Assembly: GCF_029439465.1 (NCBI RefSeq)
Contig: NZ_JAROAV010000010.1
Location: forward strand, 62,001-126,000
DNA length: 64,000 bases
Direction: 5' to 3'
Origin: Luteipulveratus flavus
GTDB lineage: Bacteria; Actinomycetota; Actinomycetes; Actinomycetales; Dermatophilaceae
The translations under genes and the position numbers were made by a program. This document shows, one piece after another, positions 1 through 8,751 of this stretch. The notes under the pieces were generated by a model, which made no database searches, had not been told where the DNA came from, and was given only the letters and a program-made list of their open reading frames with translations. How positions within the stretch are numbered: position 1 is the stretch's first letter; each line of letters opens with the position of its first letter.

Positions 1-1
1 C

Positions 2-823
2 GACCGTCCCGCACTGCTGTTCAGCGGAGGCAAGGACTCCGCCGTGCTGCTGCACCTCGCCCGGAAGGCGGTGTGGCCGGCGCCTCTCCCGATCACCCTG
101 CTGCACGTCGACACCGGCCACAACCTTCCGGAGGTGCTGTCCTTCCGGGACCAGGTCGTGGCCGACGGCAACCTGCGGATCGAGGTGGCCCGGGTCGAGG
201 AGTGGATCGCCGACGGACGGCTCACCGAGCGCCCCGACGGCACCCGGAACCCGCTGCAGACGGTCCCGCTGCTGGACACCATCGCGGCGCAGAGGTTCGA
301 CGCCCTGCTCGGCGGTGCGCGCCGGGACGAGGACCGCGCCAGGGCCAAGGAGCGGATCTTCTCGGTCCGAGACGCGTTCGGCGGCTGGGACCCCCGGCGT
401 CAGCGGCCCGAGCTGTGGAACGTCTACAACGGACGCCACGCGCCGGGGGAGCACACCCGGGTCTTCCCGATCTCGAACTGGACCGAGCTGGACGTCTGGG
501 CCTACATCGAGGCCGAGGACGTCCCGCTGCCGGACATCTACTACGCGCACGAGCGCGACGTCTTCCTGCGCGACGGCATGCTCCTGACGCCCGGCCCGTG
601 GGGCGGACCGCGGGACGGGGAGGCGCTGGAGCGCCGCACGGTCCGCTACCGCACCGTCGGGGACGGCTCGTGCACCGGGGCGGTGGAGAGCGACGCCGCC
701 GACGTGGCGGCGGTGATCGCCGAGATCACCGTCAGCCGACTGACCGAACGTGGCGCGACCCGGGCCGACGACCGGCTCTCCGAGGCCGCCATGGAGGACC
801 GCAAGCGAGAGGGCTACTTCTAG
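2..823 (+). CDS. cysD: Sulfate adenylyltransferase subunit 2 (CysD), 5'-truncated by window edge
   Basis: CysD is the catalytic subunit of ATP sulfurylase and forms adenosine 5'-phosphosulfate from ATP and sulfate in the cytoplasm. The frame is open from base 2. The PP-loop SGGKDS is visible at about residues 9-14, which matches the N-terminal ATP-binding loop of the PAPS reductase-like family, and the C-terminus ends MEDRKREGYF as in CysD proteins. 273 residues are present; family members are near 300, so roughly 25-30 N-terminal residues lie outside the window. The stop is two bases before the cysN start, so the two subunits are co-translated. Identification is secure; only the start is unseen. 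Confidence 0.95.
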   Translation, partial: DRPALLFSGGKDSAVLLHLARKAVWPAPLPITLLHVDTGHNLPEVLSFRDQVVADGNLRIEVARVEEWIADGRLTERPDGTRNPLQTVPLLDTIAAQRFDALLGGARRDEDRARAKERIFSVRDAFGGWDPRRQRPELWNVYNGRHAPGEHTRVFPISNWTELDVWAYIEAEDVPLPDIYYAHERDVFLRDGMLLTPGPWGGPRDGEALERRTVRYRTVGDGSCTGAVESDAADVAAVIAEITVSRLTERGATRADDRLSEAAMEDRKREGYF

Positions 824-825
824 AG

Positions 826-2139
826 ATGACGGTGCTCACCGAACGTCCCGCACCCGCTCCGGACGACGACACCCCAGCGGCGGTCGGCCAGCTCCGGCTG
901 GTCGTCGCCGGCTCGGTCGACGACGGCAAGTCCACCCTGGTCGGGCGCCTGCTGCACGACACCAAGTCGATCCTCGCCGACCAGTACGACGCGCTGGAGC
1001 ACGTGAGCCGCAGCCGCGGCGCCGACGGCTTCGACCTCGCCCTGCTGACCGACGGCCTGCGCGCGGAGCGCGAGCAGGGCATCACCATCGACGTCGCCTA
1101 CCGCTACTTCGCCACGCCACGACGCTCGTTCGTGCTGGCCGACACCCCGGGGCACGTGCAGTACACCCGCAACACGGTGACCGGCGCCTCCACCGCCGAC
1201 GCCGCGGTCGTCCTGGTCGACGTCCGGAACGGGGTCTCGGTCCAGACGCGCCGGCACGCCGCCGTGATGGCCCTGCTGCGTGTGCCGCACGTGGTGTTCG
1301 CCGTGAACAAGATGGACGCCGTCGACTGGGACGAGGCGCGCTTCGCCGAGGTCGAGGCGGATGTCCGCCGGGTCGCCGAGCGCGTCGGGCTGGAGCACAC
1401 GGAGGTGCTGCCCGTCTCGGCCCTCACCGGCGAGGGCGTCGCCGCACCCGCGCCGGGTCGAGCGGACCGGCCGACGCTGCTGTCGCTCCTGGAGCAGCTG
1501 CCCGCACGTCGCTCCCTGGTCGCCGAGGACCTCCGGTTCGCCGTCCAGCTGGTCATCCGGCCGCGCACCGAGGCCCACCCCGACTACCGCGGCCTCGCCG
1601 GTCGTGTCGGCTCGGGCACCGTGTCGGTCGGGGACGAGGTCGTGGCCCAGCCCAGCGGGCTGCGCTCCACCGTGGTCGCCGTCGACGGACCTCGCGGCCC
1701 GCAGCAGTCCGCGACCGCCGGGCAGTCGGTGACCCTGCGGCTCGCCGACGAGCTCGACGTGGCCCGCGGCGAGGTGCTCTCCCGTCCGGACTCGCCCGCC
1801 CCCGCCGTACGGTCGCTCGACGGCGTCGTGTGCTGGCTCGGCGACGCGCCGACGCGGCCGCGCCAGCGGGTGTTGATCAAGGCAGGGACGCGCGTGACGC
1901 GAGGCATGCTCGGCGACCTGGAGCAGCACTGGGACGTGGACGAGCAGCGCTGGCAGGACGGTGACGCCCCGCTGGAGCTCAACGACATCGGCCGGCTGTC
2001 CGTACAGCTCGCCGAGCCCGTCGCGGTGGACCCGTACGTCGAGCACCGGCACACCGGTGCCTTCCTGGTGATCGATCCTGACACCGGCGTGACGCTGGGT
2101 GCGGGCATGGCAGGCGGCCGGCTCGGGCAGCACTCCTGA
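826..2139 (+). CDS. cysN: Sulfate adenylyltransferase subunit 1 (CysN), GTPase
   Basis: CysN is the regulatory GTPase of ATP sulfurylase; GTP hydrolysis drives APS synthesis by CysD. The ATG at 826 follows the cysD stop by two bases. The 437-residue product has an EF-Tu-like G domain with P-loop GSVDDGKST (about residues 27-35), DTPGH (G3) and NKMD (G4), then beta-barrel domains. It ends soon after the barrels, so there is no C-terminal APS kinase (CysC) domain as in the CysNC fusions of mycobacteria. PAPS, if made, needs a separate kinase, or APS is reduced directly; neither gene is in the window. Confidence 0.95.
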   Translation: MTVLTERPAPAPDDDTPAAVGQLRLVVAGSVDDGKSTLVGRLLHDTKSILADQYDALEHVSRSRGADGFDLALLTDGLRAEREQGITIDVAYRYFATPRRSFVLADTPGHVQYTRNTVTGASTADAAVVLVDVRNGVSVQTRRHAAVMALLRVPHVVFAVNKMDAVDWDEARFAEVEADVRRVAERVGLEHTEVLPVSALTGEGVAAPAPGRADRPTLLSLLEQLPARRSLVAEDLRFAVQLVIRPRTEAHPDYRGLAGRVGSGTVSVGDEVVAQPSGLRSTVVAVDGPRGPQQSATAGQSVTLRLADELDVARGEVLSRPDSPAPAVRSLDGVVCWLGDAPTRPRQRVLIKAGTRVTRGMLGDLEQHWDVDEQRWQDGDAPLELNDIGRLSVQLAEPVAVDPYVEHRHTGAFLVIDPDTGVTLGAGMAGGRLGQHS

Positions 2140-2184
2140 GGTCTGCCGGGCCTGCGAGCGGTCGGGAGCGGCGTCGTTCTCGGT

Positions 2185-2218
2185 TAGAGTTCGGGTGCGA
2201 GCGAGAACCTTCGCTCGC
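2185..2218 (+). promoter_or_regulatory. Probable -10 element and leader hairpin upstream of rimP
   Basis: A TAGAGT hexamer at 2185-2190 matches the actinobacterial -10 pattern TAnnnT. It is followed by an 8-bp hairpin, GCGAGCGA (2197-2204) with TCGCTCGC (2211-2218), loop GAACCT. This is the only intergenic space between cysN and the rimP-nusA-ylxR genes. No clear -35 is seen. Whether the hairpin is a cysN terminator or a 5' leader structure is not decidable by eye. Confidence 0.35.
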
Positions 2219-2243
2219 GCACGACTCGAGAACAGGGCTGACC

Positions 2244-2798
2244 ATGGGGACGACGGCACGGGCCGAACAGGTCGGGCAGGTCATCACCGAGGTGATGACG
2301 CCACGAGGCCTGGTCGTCGAGGACGTCACGGTCACCCCTGCCGGCAAGCGGCGCCTGGTGCGCGTCCTGATCGACACCGACGTGACCTCGCTCACCTCCG
2401 GTGACGACCTCGCCGGCGTCGTACCCCCGCTGAGCCTGGACGCCGTGGCCGACGCGACCCGCGCGGTCAGCGACGCCTTGGACGCCTCCGACGCGATGGG
2501 CGACCAGCCGTACGTCCTGGAGGTCAGCTCGCCCGGTACGGACCGTCCGCTGACCCAGCCGCGCCACTTCCGCCGCAACGTCGGTCGCCTGGTCGAGGTC
2601 GCGCCGGTCGAGGGTGAACCGGTGACCGGCCGCATCCTCGCCGCGAGCGAGACCGCGGTGACCCTTGAGGTCGACGGCGCGGAGCGCGTGATGCCCTACG
2701 AGGAGTGCGGCCGCGCCCGAGTCCAGGTGGAGTTCAACCGGGCCTCCGGGCCGGACGACGGGCCGCGCGGCGGCGATGGTGACGAGGAGGACAGCTGA
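2244..2798 (+). CDS. rimP: Ribosome maturation factor RimP
   Basis: RimP assists 30S subunit assembly. The 184-residue product has the family N-terminal domain ([20 protein letters not shown], then a segment ending in [20 protein letters not shown]) and the C-terminal SH3-like domain ([13 protein letters not shown]). [16 protein letters not shown] is a near-invariant RimP motif. An acidic C-terminal tail (GDGDEEDS) makes it somewhat longer than the E. coli protein. Its stop overlaps the nusA start by one base (TGATG), so the pair is translationally coupled, the usual arrangement. Confidence 0.93.
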   Translation: MGTTARAEQVGQVITEVMTPRGLVVEDVTVTPAGKRRLVRVLIDTDVTSLTSGDDLAGVVPPLSLDAVADATRAVSDALDASDAMGDQPYVLEVSSPGTDRPLTQPRHFRRNVGRLVEVAPVEGEPVTGRILAASETAVTLEVDGAERVMPYEECGRARVQVEFNRASGPDDGPRGGDGDEEDS

Positions 2799-3850
2799 TG
2801 GACATCGACATGGCGGCGCTGCGGGCGCTGGAGCGTGAGCGCGAGATCCCGATGGATGTCATCGTGCCGGCGATCGAGCAGGCGCTGCTCACCGCGTACC
2901 ACCGCGAGGACGGCAGCTACCGGCACGCGCGGGTCGAGCTGGACCGTCGGTCCGGCCACGTCGTCGTGTGGGCGCGCGAGGACGGCGAGCTCGACGACGA
3001 GGGCGTCCGCGCCGAGCCCGGCCCCGAGTTCGACGACACCCCCACCGGATTCGGCCGCGTCGCGGCCTCCACGGCGCGCCAGGTCATCGTCCAGCGGATG
3101 CGTGACCTGGAGGACGAGGCGATCCTCGGCGACTTCCGCGGTCGCGAGGGCGACGTCGTCGCCGGAGTGATCCAGCAGTCCAACGACCCCCGCCTGGTGA
3201 AGGTCGACTTCGGCACGGTCGAGGGCATCCTGCCGACCGCCGAGCAGGTGCCCGGTGAGCAGTACGTCCACGGGCAGCGACTGCGCTGCTACGTCGTCAG
3301 CGTGAAGCGCGGTCCGAAGGGCCCGCAGATCGGGCTCTCCCGGACCCACCCCAACCTCGTGCGCAAGCTGTTCGCGCTGGAGGTGCCGGAGATCGCGGAC
3401 GGCTCGGTCCAGATCGCCGCCCTGGCGCGCGAGGCCGGCCACCGCAGCAAGATCGCCGTCACCACCAAGGTCCCCGGGCTGAACGCCAAGGGCGCCTGCA
3501 TCGGACCGATGGGCAGCCGGGTGCGGGCCGTCATGACCGAGCTGCACGGCGAGAAGATCGACATCGTCGACTACTCCGACGACCCCGCCGAGTTCGTCGC
3601 CGCCGCGCTGTCGCCCTCGCGGGTGCAGTCGGTCGAGGTGACCGACCCCAAGGCTCGCGCCGCCCGGGTGATCGTCCCCGACTTCCAGCTGAGCCTGGCG
3701 ATCGGCAAGGAGGGCCAGAACGCCCGCCTCGCGGCCAAGCTGACCGGGTGGCGGATCGACATCCGCCCGGACACCCAGCCGGCCGATGGTGCGGCGCGCT
3801 CCGAGGCGGTCGCGGCCCCCGTGGACGACGCCGACGAGCATTCGGGCTAG
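2798..3850 (+). CDS. nusA: Transcription termination/antitermination factor NusA
   Basis: NusA binds RNA polymerase and nascent RNA and modulates pausing, termination and antitermination. In order, the 350-residue product has the N-terminal RNAP-binding domain (about 1-120), an S1 domain ([10 protein letters not shown] to [12 protein letters not shown], about 120-190), and two KH domains ([15 protein letters not shown] and [18 protein letters not shown]). It stops after KH2, so the acidic AR repeats of E. coli NusA are absent, as usual for actinobacteria. It overlaps rimP by one base. The stop TAG (3848-3850) lies within a TAGACT hexamer that may also act as a -10 for ylxR. Confidence 0.95.
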   Translation: MDIDMAALRALEREREIPMDVIVPAIEQALLTAYHREDGSYRHARVELDRRSGHVVVWAREDGELDDEGVRAEPGPEFDDTPTGFGRVAASTARQVIVQRMRDLEDEAILGDFRGREGDVVAGVIQQSNDPRLVKVDFGTVEGILPTAEQVPGEQYVHGQRLRCYVVSVKRGPKGPQIGLSRTHPNLVRKLFALEVPEIADGSVQIAALAREAGHRSKIAVTTKVPGLNAKGACIGPMGSRVRAVMTELHGEKIDIVDYSDDPAEFVAAALSPSRVQSVEVTDPKARAARVIVPDFQLSLAIGKEGQNARLAAKLTGWRIDIRPDTQPADGAARSEAVAAPVDDADEHSG

Positions 3851-3857
3851 ACTAGGT

Positions 3858-4172
3858 ATGACCGGTCACCTGCGTACCGACCGGCAGTCACCTTCTCACG
3901 CCGGACGGCGTACGTGTGTGGGCTGCCGCAGGAGAGATGACCGATCCGCACTGCTGCGAGTGGTTGCTCGTGCGGCGCAGGAGCCCGACACCGCGACGGT
4001 GGCCGTGGTTCCCGACGTCGAAGAGCGCCGTCCGGGCCGAGGGGCCTGGATCCATCCCACGGCAGACTGCTTCGAGCAGGCTGTCCGTCGCCGCGCCTTC
4101 GGGCGAGCGTTGCGCGTGAGCGCGCCGCTCGATCTGAGCGCGGTGCGAGGAGAAGTCGGCTCGACGCAGTGA
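3858..4172 (+). CDS. ylxR: YlxR family RNA-binding protein (DUF448)
   Basis: A 104-residue basic protein with the YlxR signatures RTCVGCRRR near residue 18 and GRGAWIHPTADCFEQAVRRR near residue 60. YlxR is a small nucleic-acid-binding protein almost always encoded between nusA and infB, as here. Reported roles include RNase P modulation and nucleoid-associated regulation in Firmicutes; its role in actinobacteria is not settled. The ATG at 3858 was chosen because it lies just after the nusA stop and starts a family-length protein; the same frame is open further upstream inside nusA. Confidence 0.85.
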   Translation: MTGHLRTDRQSPSHAGRRTCVGCRRRDDRSALLRVVARAAQEPDTATVAVVPDVEERRPGRGAWIHPTADCFEQAVRRRAFGRALRVSAPLDLSAVRGEVGSTQ

Positions 4173-4187
4173 GGCTGCACAGCAAGG

Positions 4188-4208
4188 GCCCGGTGACCGT
4201 CACCGGGC
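4188..4208 (+). other. 21-bp perfect palindrome in the infB leader
   Basis: GCCCGGTGAC, one central C, GTCACCGGGC. The palindrome lies 16 bases after the ylxR stop and about 140 bases before the infB start, in a 178-base leader. As RNA it would form an eight- to nine-pair GC-rich stem. No T-run follows, so it is not a classical intrinsic terminator; an attenuator or RNA-processing site is possible. The leader also carries the direct repeat ATGAGCACCC at 4237-4246 and 4262-4271. Confidence 0.4.
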
Positions 4209-4350
4209 AGACCGTAGGAAAGCGGGTTTGACGCTGATGAGCACCCGATGAGTACTCAGCAATGAGCACCCAGCACTGACGGTCTGTGCTGCCCGGCGAA
4301 CCCGCCGGCGCCGGCCCGGACCGTCACGAAACCCCCCAACGAGGAGAAAC

Positions 4351-7305
4351 GTGGCAAAGGTCCGGGTCCATGAGCTCGCCAAGGAGCTCGGAGTCGAGAG
4401 CAAGGAACTGCTCGCGTACCTGAAGGAGCAGGGCGAGTTCGTCAAGACGGCGAGCTCGACCATCGAGGCTCCGGTCGTACGCAAGATCAAGGAGAACCCC
4501 CCGCCGTCGTCGGCCAAGACCGGTGGGGACGACACGTCGGCGCCCAAGGCGCCGGCCCCCAAGCCGGGTGCGCACAAGCCCGGCCCGAAGCCCGCTGCCC
4601 GGACCGCTCCGGCCCCGGCAGCCCCCGCCGAGCCGGCCCGTCCGGCTCCGGCAGCACCGGCCGAGCCCGCTCGTCCGGAGCCCACCCGCTCCGCACCCGC
4701 GGCACCCGCCCCGGCTGCCTCCGCCCCGGCTGCGCCCGCAGCCGCGGCGTCCGCGCCCGCCCCGGCGAAGCCCGGTGGTCCGGCAGCGCCGAAGCCCGGT
4801 GCCGCCAAGAAGTCCGCCTCGGCGCCGACCCCCGGTCCGCGTCCGCAGGCTCCTGCTCCCGCCGAGCCGGCCCGCCCGGCCCCGGCGGCGCGCGACAACG
4901 GTCCGCGTCCGGGTGCACCCCGGCCGAAGACCTCGGGTCCGCGTCCGGGAGCCCCCGGTCCGCGTCCGGGCAACAACCCGTTCGCTCCCAGCCAGGGCAT
5001 GCGACGAGAGGGCGGCGGCGGTTCCCCGCGTCCGGGCAACAACCCGTTCGCTCCCAGCCAGGGCATGCCGCGTCCGGCCGACCGCCGCGGTGGTGCTGCG
5101 GCGGGCCAGGGCGGTCCGCGTCCGGCTGCGCCGCGTCCGGGTCAGGCCGGCCAGGGTGGTCCCCGCCCCGCCGGTCCCCGTCCGGGCGGTGCCCGTCCGA
5201 ACCCCGGCATGATGCCGGACCGCGCCGCGGTTCCCCGTCCCGGTGAGCGCCCCGCGCGTCCCGGTGGCGGTCGCGGTGGTCCCGGTGGTGGCGGCGGTGG
5301 CGGTTTCGCCGGCCGCGGCGGCTTCGGTGGCCGTCCCGGTGGCGGCGGCCGTGGCCCCGGTGGCCGTGGCGGCACCCAGGGTGCGTTCGGTCGCGGCGGC
5401 GGCAAGGTCCGCGGGCGCAAGTCCAAGCGGGCGAAGCGCCAGGAGTTCGAGCAGATGCAGGCGCCGACGATCGGCGGCGTCACCGTTCCCCGCGGTGACG
5501 GCAAGACGATCGTGCGCGTGCGTCGTGGCGCGTCCCTGACCGACTTCGCGGACAAGATCGACGCGAACCCCGCCAGCCTGGTGACGGTGCTGTTCCACCT
5601 CGGTGAGATGGCCACCGCGACCCAGTCGCTGGACGAGGACACCTTCCAGCTGCTCGGTGCCGAGCTGGGCTACGACGTCCGCGTCGTGTCCCCGGAGGAC
5701 GAGGAGAAGGAGCTGTTCAGCTCCTTCAACATCGACCTCGAGGCCGAGCTGGAAGGCGAGGGCGACGAGGACCTGCAGCCGCGTCCGCCGGTCGTGACCG
5801 TCGTCGGTCACGTCGACCACGGTAAGACGCGACTGCTGGACGCGATCCGCAACGCCGACGTCGCCGAGGGCGAGACCGGTGGCATCACCCAGCACATCGG
5901 TGCCTACCAGGTCCACACCGACCACGAGGGCGTCGACCGTCCGATCACCTTCATCGACACCCCGGGTCACGAGGCGTTCACCGCCATGCGTGCCCGTGGT
6001 GCGAAGGTGACCGACATCGCGATCCTGGTCGTGGCGGCCGACGACGGTGTCATGCCGCAGACGATCGAGGCCCTCAACCACATGCAGGCGGCCGACGTGC
6101 CGATCGTGGTCGCGGTCAACAAGATCGACGTCGACGGTGCGAACCCGCAGAAGATCCGTCAGCAGCTGACCGAGTACAACCTCATCGCCGAGGAGTACGG
6201 CGGCGACACGATGTTCGTCGACGTCTCGGCCAAGCAGGGTCAGAACATCGAGTCGCTGCTGGAGGCGGTCCTGCTGACCGCGGACGCCGCGCTCGACCTG
6301 CGGGCGAACCCGGACAAGGCCGCCCGTGGCGTCGCGATCGAGGCCAACCTCGACCGTGGCCGCGGTGCGGTCGCCACCGTCCTGGTGCAGTCCGGCACGC
6401 TGCGCGTCGGTGACGGCATCGTCGCCGGTGTCGCGCACGGTCGCGTCCGCGCCATGCTCGACGAGCACGGCAACAACGTCTACGAGGCCGGTCCGTCGCG
6501 TCCGGTCCAGGTGATGGGTCTGGCGTCGGTGCCGCGGGCGGGTGACACGTTCATCGTGGCCCCGGACGACCGCACGGCTCGCCAGATCGCCGAGAAGCGC
6601 GAAGCGGCCGACCGGCAGGCGTCGCTGGCCAAGGCGCGCAAGCGGATCAGCCTGGAGGACCTCAACGACGCTCTGGCGGCGGGCAAGGTCGAGACGCTCA
6701 ACCTGATCCTCAAGGGCGACGTCTCCGGTTCCGTCGAGGCGCTCGAGGACGCGTTGATGCAGATCGACGTGGGCGACGAGGTCGACCTGCGGATCATCGA
6801 CCGTGGTGTCGGCGCGATCACGATGAACAACATCAACCTCGCTGTCGCCTCCGACGCGGTGATCATCGGCTTCAACGTCCGTGCCGAGGGCCAGAACGCC
6901 GAGTACGCCGACAAGGAGGGCGTGGAGATCCGCTACTACGGCGTGATCTACCAGGCCATCGAGGAGATCGAGTCGGCCCTGAAGGGAATGCTCAAGCCGG
7001 AGTTCGAGGAGCACGAGCTCGGTACGGCGGAGATCCGCGAGATCTTCCGCTCGTCCAAGTTCGGCAACATCGCCGGTTCGATCGTGCGCTCGGGCGAGAT
7101 CAAGCGCGGTTCGAAGGCGCGGATCACCCGTAACGGTGTGGTCGTCGCCGAGAACATCGAGATCGCCGGTCTGCGTCGCTTCAAGGATGACGTCACCGAG
7201 GTCCGCGAGGGCTTCGAGTGCGGTATCAACCTCGGGTCGTTCAACGACCTGCAGGAGGGCGACCTGATCGCGACGTACGAGATGCGCGAGAAGCCCCGCG
7301 ACTGA
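4351..7305 (+). CDS. infB: Translation initiation factor IF-2
   Basis: IF-2 is the GTPase that recruits initiator tRNA to the 30S subunit and promotes subunit joining. The GTG start is preceded by a strong Shine-Dalgarno (GAGGAGAAAC). The 984-residue product has an IF2_N domain ([20 protein letters not shown]), a long Ala/Pro/Gly/Arg-rich linker (about 60-360), a second IF2_N-like segment, then the G domain with GHVDHGKT near residue 487, DTPGHEAF and NKID, followed by domains II-IV. The linker is low-complexity and contains a 43-bp perfect nucleotide repeat. Length and linker composition are typical of high-G+C actinobacteria. Confidence 0.97.
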   Translation: MAKVRVHELAKELGVESKELLAYLKEQGEFVKTASSTIEAPVVRKIKENPPPSSAKTGGDDTSAPKAPAPKPGAHKPGPKPAARTAPAPAAPAEPARPAPAAPAEPARPEPTRSAPAAPAPAASAPAAPAAAASAPAPAKPGGPAAPKPGAAKKSASAPTPGPRPQAPAPAEPARPAPAARDNGPRPGAPRPKTSGPRPGAPGPRPGNNPFAPSQGMRREGGGGSPRPGNNPFAPSQGMPRPADRRGGAAAGQGGPRPAAPRPGQAGQGGPRPAGPRPGGARPNPGMMPDRAAVPRPGERPARPGGGRGGPGGGGGGGFAGRGGFGGRPGGGGRGPGGRGGTQGAFGRGGGKVRGRKSKRAKRQEFEQMQAPTIGGVTVPRGDGKTIVRVRRGASLTDFADKIDANPASLVTVLFHLGEMATATQSLDEDTFQLLGAELGYDVRVVSPEDEEKELFSSFNIDLEAELEGEGDEDLQPRPPVVTVVGHVDHGKTRLLDAIRNADVAEGETGGITQHIGAYQVHTDHEGVDRPITFIDTPGHEAFTAMRARGAKVTDIAILVVAADDGVMPQTIEALNHMQAADVPIVVAVNKIDVDGANPQKIRQQLTEYNLIAEEYGGDTMFVDVSAKQGQNIESLLEAVLLTADAALDLRANPDKAARGVAIEANLDRGRGAVATVLVQSGTLRVGDGIVAGVAHGRVRAMLDEHGNNVYEAGPSRPVQVMGLASVPRAGDTFIVAPDDRTARQIAEKREAADRQASLAKARKRISLEDLNDALAAGKVETLNLILKGDVSGSVEALEDALMQIDVGDEVDLRIIDRGVGAITMNNINLAVASDAVIIGFNVRAEGQNAEYADKEGVEIRYYGVIYQAIEEIESALKGMLKPEFEEHELGTAEIREIFRSSKFGNIAGSIVRSGEIKRGSKARITRNGVVVAENIEIAGLRRFKDDVTEVREGFECGINLGSFNDLQEGDLIATYEMREKPRD
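4960..5068 (+). repeat. 43-bp perfect direct repeat inside infB
   Basis: Bases 4960-5002 recur without mismatch at 5026-5068 (period 66 bp, so in frame). Each copy encodes [13 protein letters not shown]. The identity at every synonymous position points to recent slippage or recombination rather than protein-level selection alone. Confidence 0.85.
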
Positions 7306-7390
7306 CGAAGCACGGAGCGAAGGTTGGGCCCCGAGCTTGCGAGGGTCCCGGCCGGAGCGCAGTGCGAGGATGTCGCGACATGAGTTCAGC

Positions 7391-7411
7391 GACTGACGAC
7401 TGACGACTGAC
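7391..7411 (+). repeat. Three tandem GACTGAC heptamers after infB
   Basis: Three perfect copies of GACTGAC lie between the infB stop and the terminator hairpin. Nothing else is recognised in the 120 bases between infB and the hairpin. Function unknown; probably slippage. Confidence 0.5.
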
Positions 7412-7427
7412 GTCCGACGCAGCACAT

Positions 7428-7460
7428 CTGCACCCCCGTACCGCTGGTACGGGGGTGCAG
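7428..7460 (+). terminator. Strong hairpin terminator after infB
   Basis: A 15-bp perfect stem: CTGCACCCCCGTACC (7428-7442) with GGTACGGGGGTGCAG (7446-7460), loop GCT. No U-tract follows, which is common for high-G+C actinobacteria. It separates the rimP-infB transcription unit from the ergothioneine genes. Confidence 0.75.
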
Positions 7461-7481
7461 TGCGTTGTCGGCGGCTCTGCC

Positions 7482-7518
7482 TAGGGTGGTCCTCGTGACT
7501 CCGGGTGCTGCCGCATGA
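7482..7518 (+). CDS. Seven-codon leaderless mini-ORF coupled to egtE
   Basis: A -10-like TAGGGT at 7482-7487 is followed seven bases later by GTG at 7495. Transcription from that -10 would begin at or near the GTG, giving a leaderless message. The frame reads M-T-P-G-A-A-A and stops at TGA 7516-7518, which overlaps the egtE ATG (7515-7517) as ATGA. Ribosomes finishing the mini-ORF could restart on egtE, which has no good Shine-Dalgarno of its own. The peptide has no obvious regulatory codon run. The coding region is 7495-7518; the feature includes the -10. This is inferred from sequence layout only. Confidence 0.5.
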
Positions 7519-8585
7519 CGACCGAGATGATCTACCTGCAGACCGCCGCATGCGGCCGTCCCTCTGCCGGGACGGTGGCCGCGATGGTCGACCACCTTCG
7601 GCTGGAGGTGGAGGTCGGCGGGTACGCCGCTCAGGCGGCGTCCGGGCCGGTGCTGCAGCAGGCGTACGAGGGCCTCGGCTCGCTGCTGGGCGCGGACGCG
7701 GACGGGGTGGTGATCGTGGCGGGCGCCACGGACGGTCTGCTGACCCTCCTGGGCTCCTGGGCGTTCCCCGAGGGGGCCACGGTCGGTGTCGTCCCCGCGG
7801 AGTGGGGTCCGAACCTCGACGCCTTCGCCCGGTTCGGGCTGCGTCCGGTCCTGCTCCCGGTCGACGACCGCGGCGTCCTGGACCTCGAGGCGTTCGAGCA
7901 GGCGTTGCACGCCGACCCGCCCGCCCTGGTGCACCTGACCCAGCTGGCCTCGCACCGCTGCGTGGCGCAGCCGGTCGCGGAGGCGGTCGGGCTGTGCCGT
8001 ACGGCCGAGGTCCCGCTGTGGGCGGACGCGGCGCAGGCGCTCGGTCACCTCGACACCGCGACCGGCGCGGACGCGGTCTACGCACCCGCCCGCAAATGGC
8101 TCGCGGGCCCGCGCGGCGTCGGCGTCCTGGCGGTGAACCAGCGGGCGCGCGACCGGTTGAGCCCGTTGTGCCAGCGGCCGCTGCAGGACGAGTCGCCGAT
8201 CGCCGCGATGCGGCACGGTGAGGTGCCGGTGGCGGCGCAGGTCGGGTTCGCCCACGCCGTGCGCGAGTATCTCGAGGCCGGTCCGGATGCTGTCCGGGCG
8301 TCGCTCGCGGCACTGGGGCAGCGCACCCGGGAGGCGGTCCGCGGCCTTCCCGGCTGGTCGCTCGCCGACCCGGCCGACGCGGTGGGTGCCGTGGTCGGTC
8401 TGCGGCCGACCGCCGGGCAGGACGTGGAGGCGGTCGTCAGCCGCCTGCGCGACGAGGACCGCATCCTCACGACGGCCTGCCTGCCGTGGCGGGCCGCGGA
8501 GATGGACGGCCCGCTCCTGCGCCTGGCGCCGGAGCCCGGCACCGACGAGGCCGCGCTGGCCTGTCTGACCCGCGGGTTAGGCTGA
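7515..8585 (+). CDS. egtE: Ergothioneine biosynthesis PLP-dependent C-S lyase EgtE
   Basis: EgtE is a class V aminotransferase-fold, PLP-dependent enzyme that cleaves the hercynylcysteine sulfoxide intermediate to give ergothioneine. The 356-residue product has the cysteine desulfurase-like fold: LWADAAQALGHLD supplies the PLP-contacting Asp, and YAPARKWLAGPRGVGVL holds the likely Schiff-base Lys near residue 195. It could be mistaken for a generic cysteine desulfurase, but egtA-egtB-egtC-egtD follow directly. Here egtE comes first, whereas mycobacterial clusters end with it. The ATG start overlaps the stop of the upstream mini-ORF. Confidence 0.85.
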   Translation: MTTEMIYLQTAACGRPSAGTVAAMVDHLRLEVEVGGYAAQAASGPVLQQAYEGLGSLLGADADGVVIVAGATDGLLTLLGSWAFPEGATVGVVPAEWGPNLDAFARFGLRPVLLPVDDRGVLDLEAFEQALHADPPALVHLTQLASHRCVAQPVAEAVGLCRTAEVPLWADAAQALGHLDTATGADAVYAPARKWLAGPRGVGVLAVNQRARDRLSPLCQRPLQDESPIAAMRHGEVPVAAQVGFAHAVREYLEAGPDAVRASLAALGQRTREAVRGLPGWSLADPADAVGAVVGLRPTAGQDVEAVVSRLRDEDRILTTACLPWRAAEMDGPLLRLAPEPGTDEAALACLTRGLG

Positions 8586-8751
8586 GGACAGCGCCGGTCC
8601 CACCGGCCGACGCACGACATCTCGGCACACCGAGTTTCGGCCCCGATGGGGTCGGGTACGAGGAACTGCACGACGAGGACGGTCGTCCTGGCCGCCCCCG
8701 CACCGACCCGCGGTCGTCTTCTGACGGCCGGTCCGGACCTGGAGGGGGCGG

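Noticed and set aside
4324-8313. Long minus-strand open frame opposite infB and egtE
   Set aside because: Low-complexity Arg/Thr/Gly translation mirrored from infB; no family motif or start signal.
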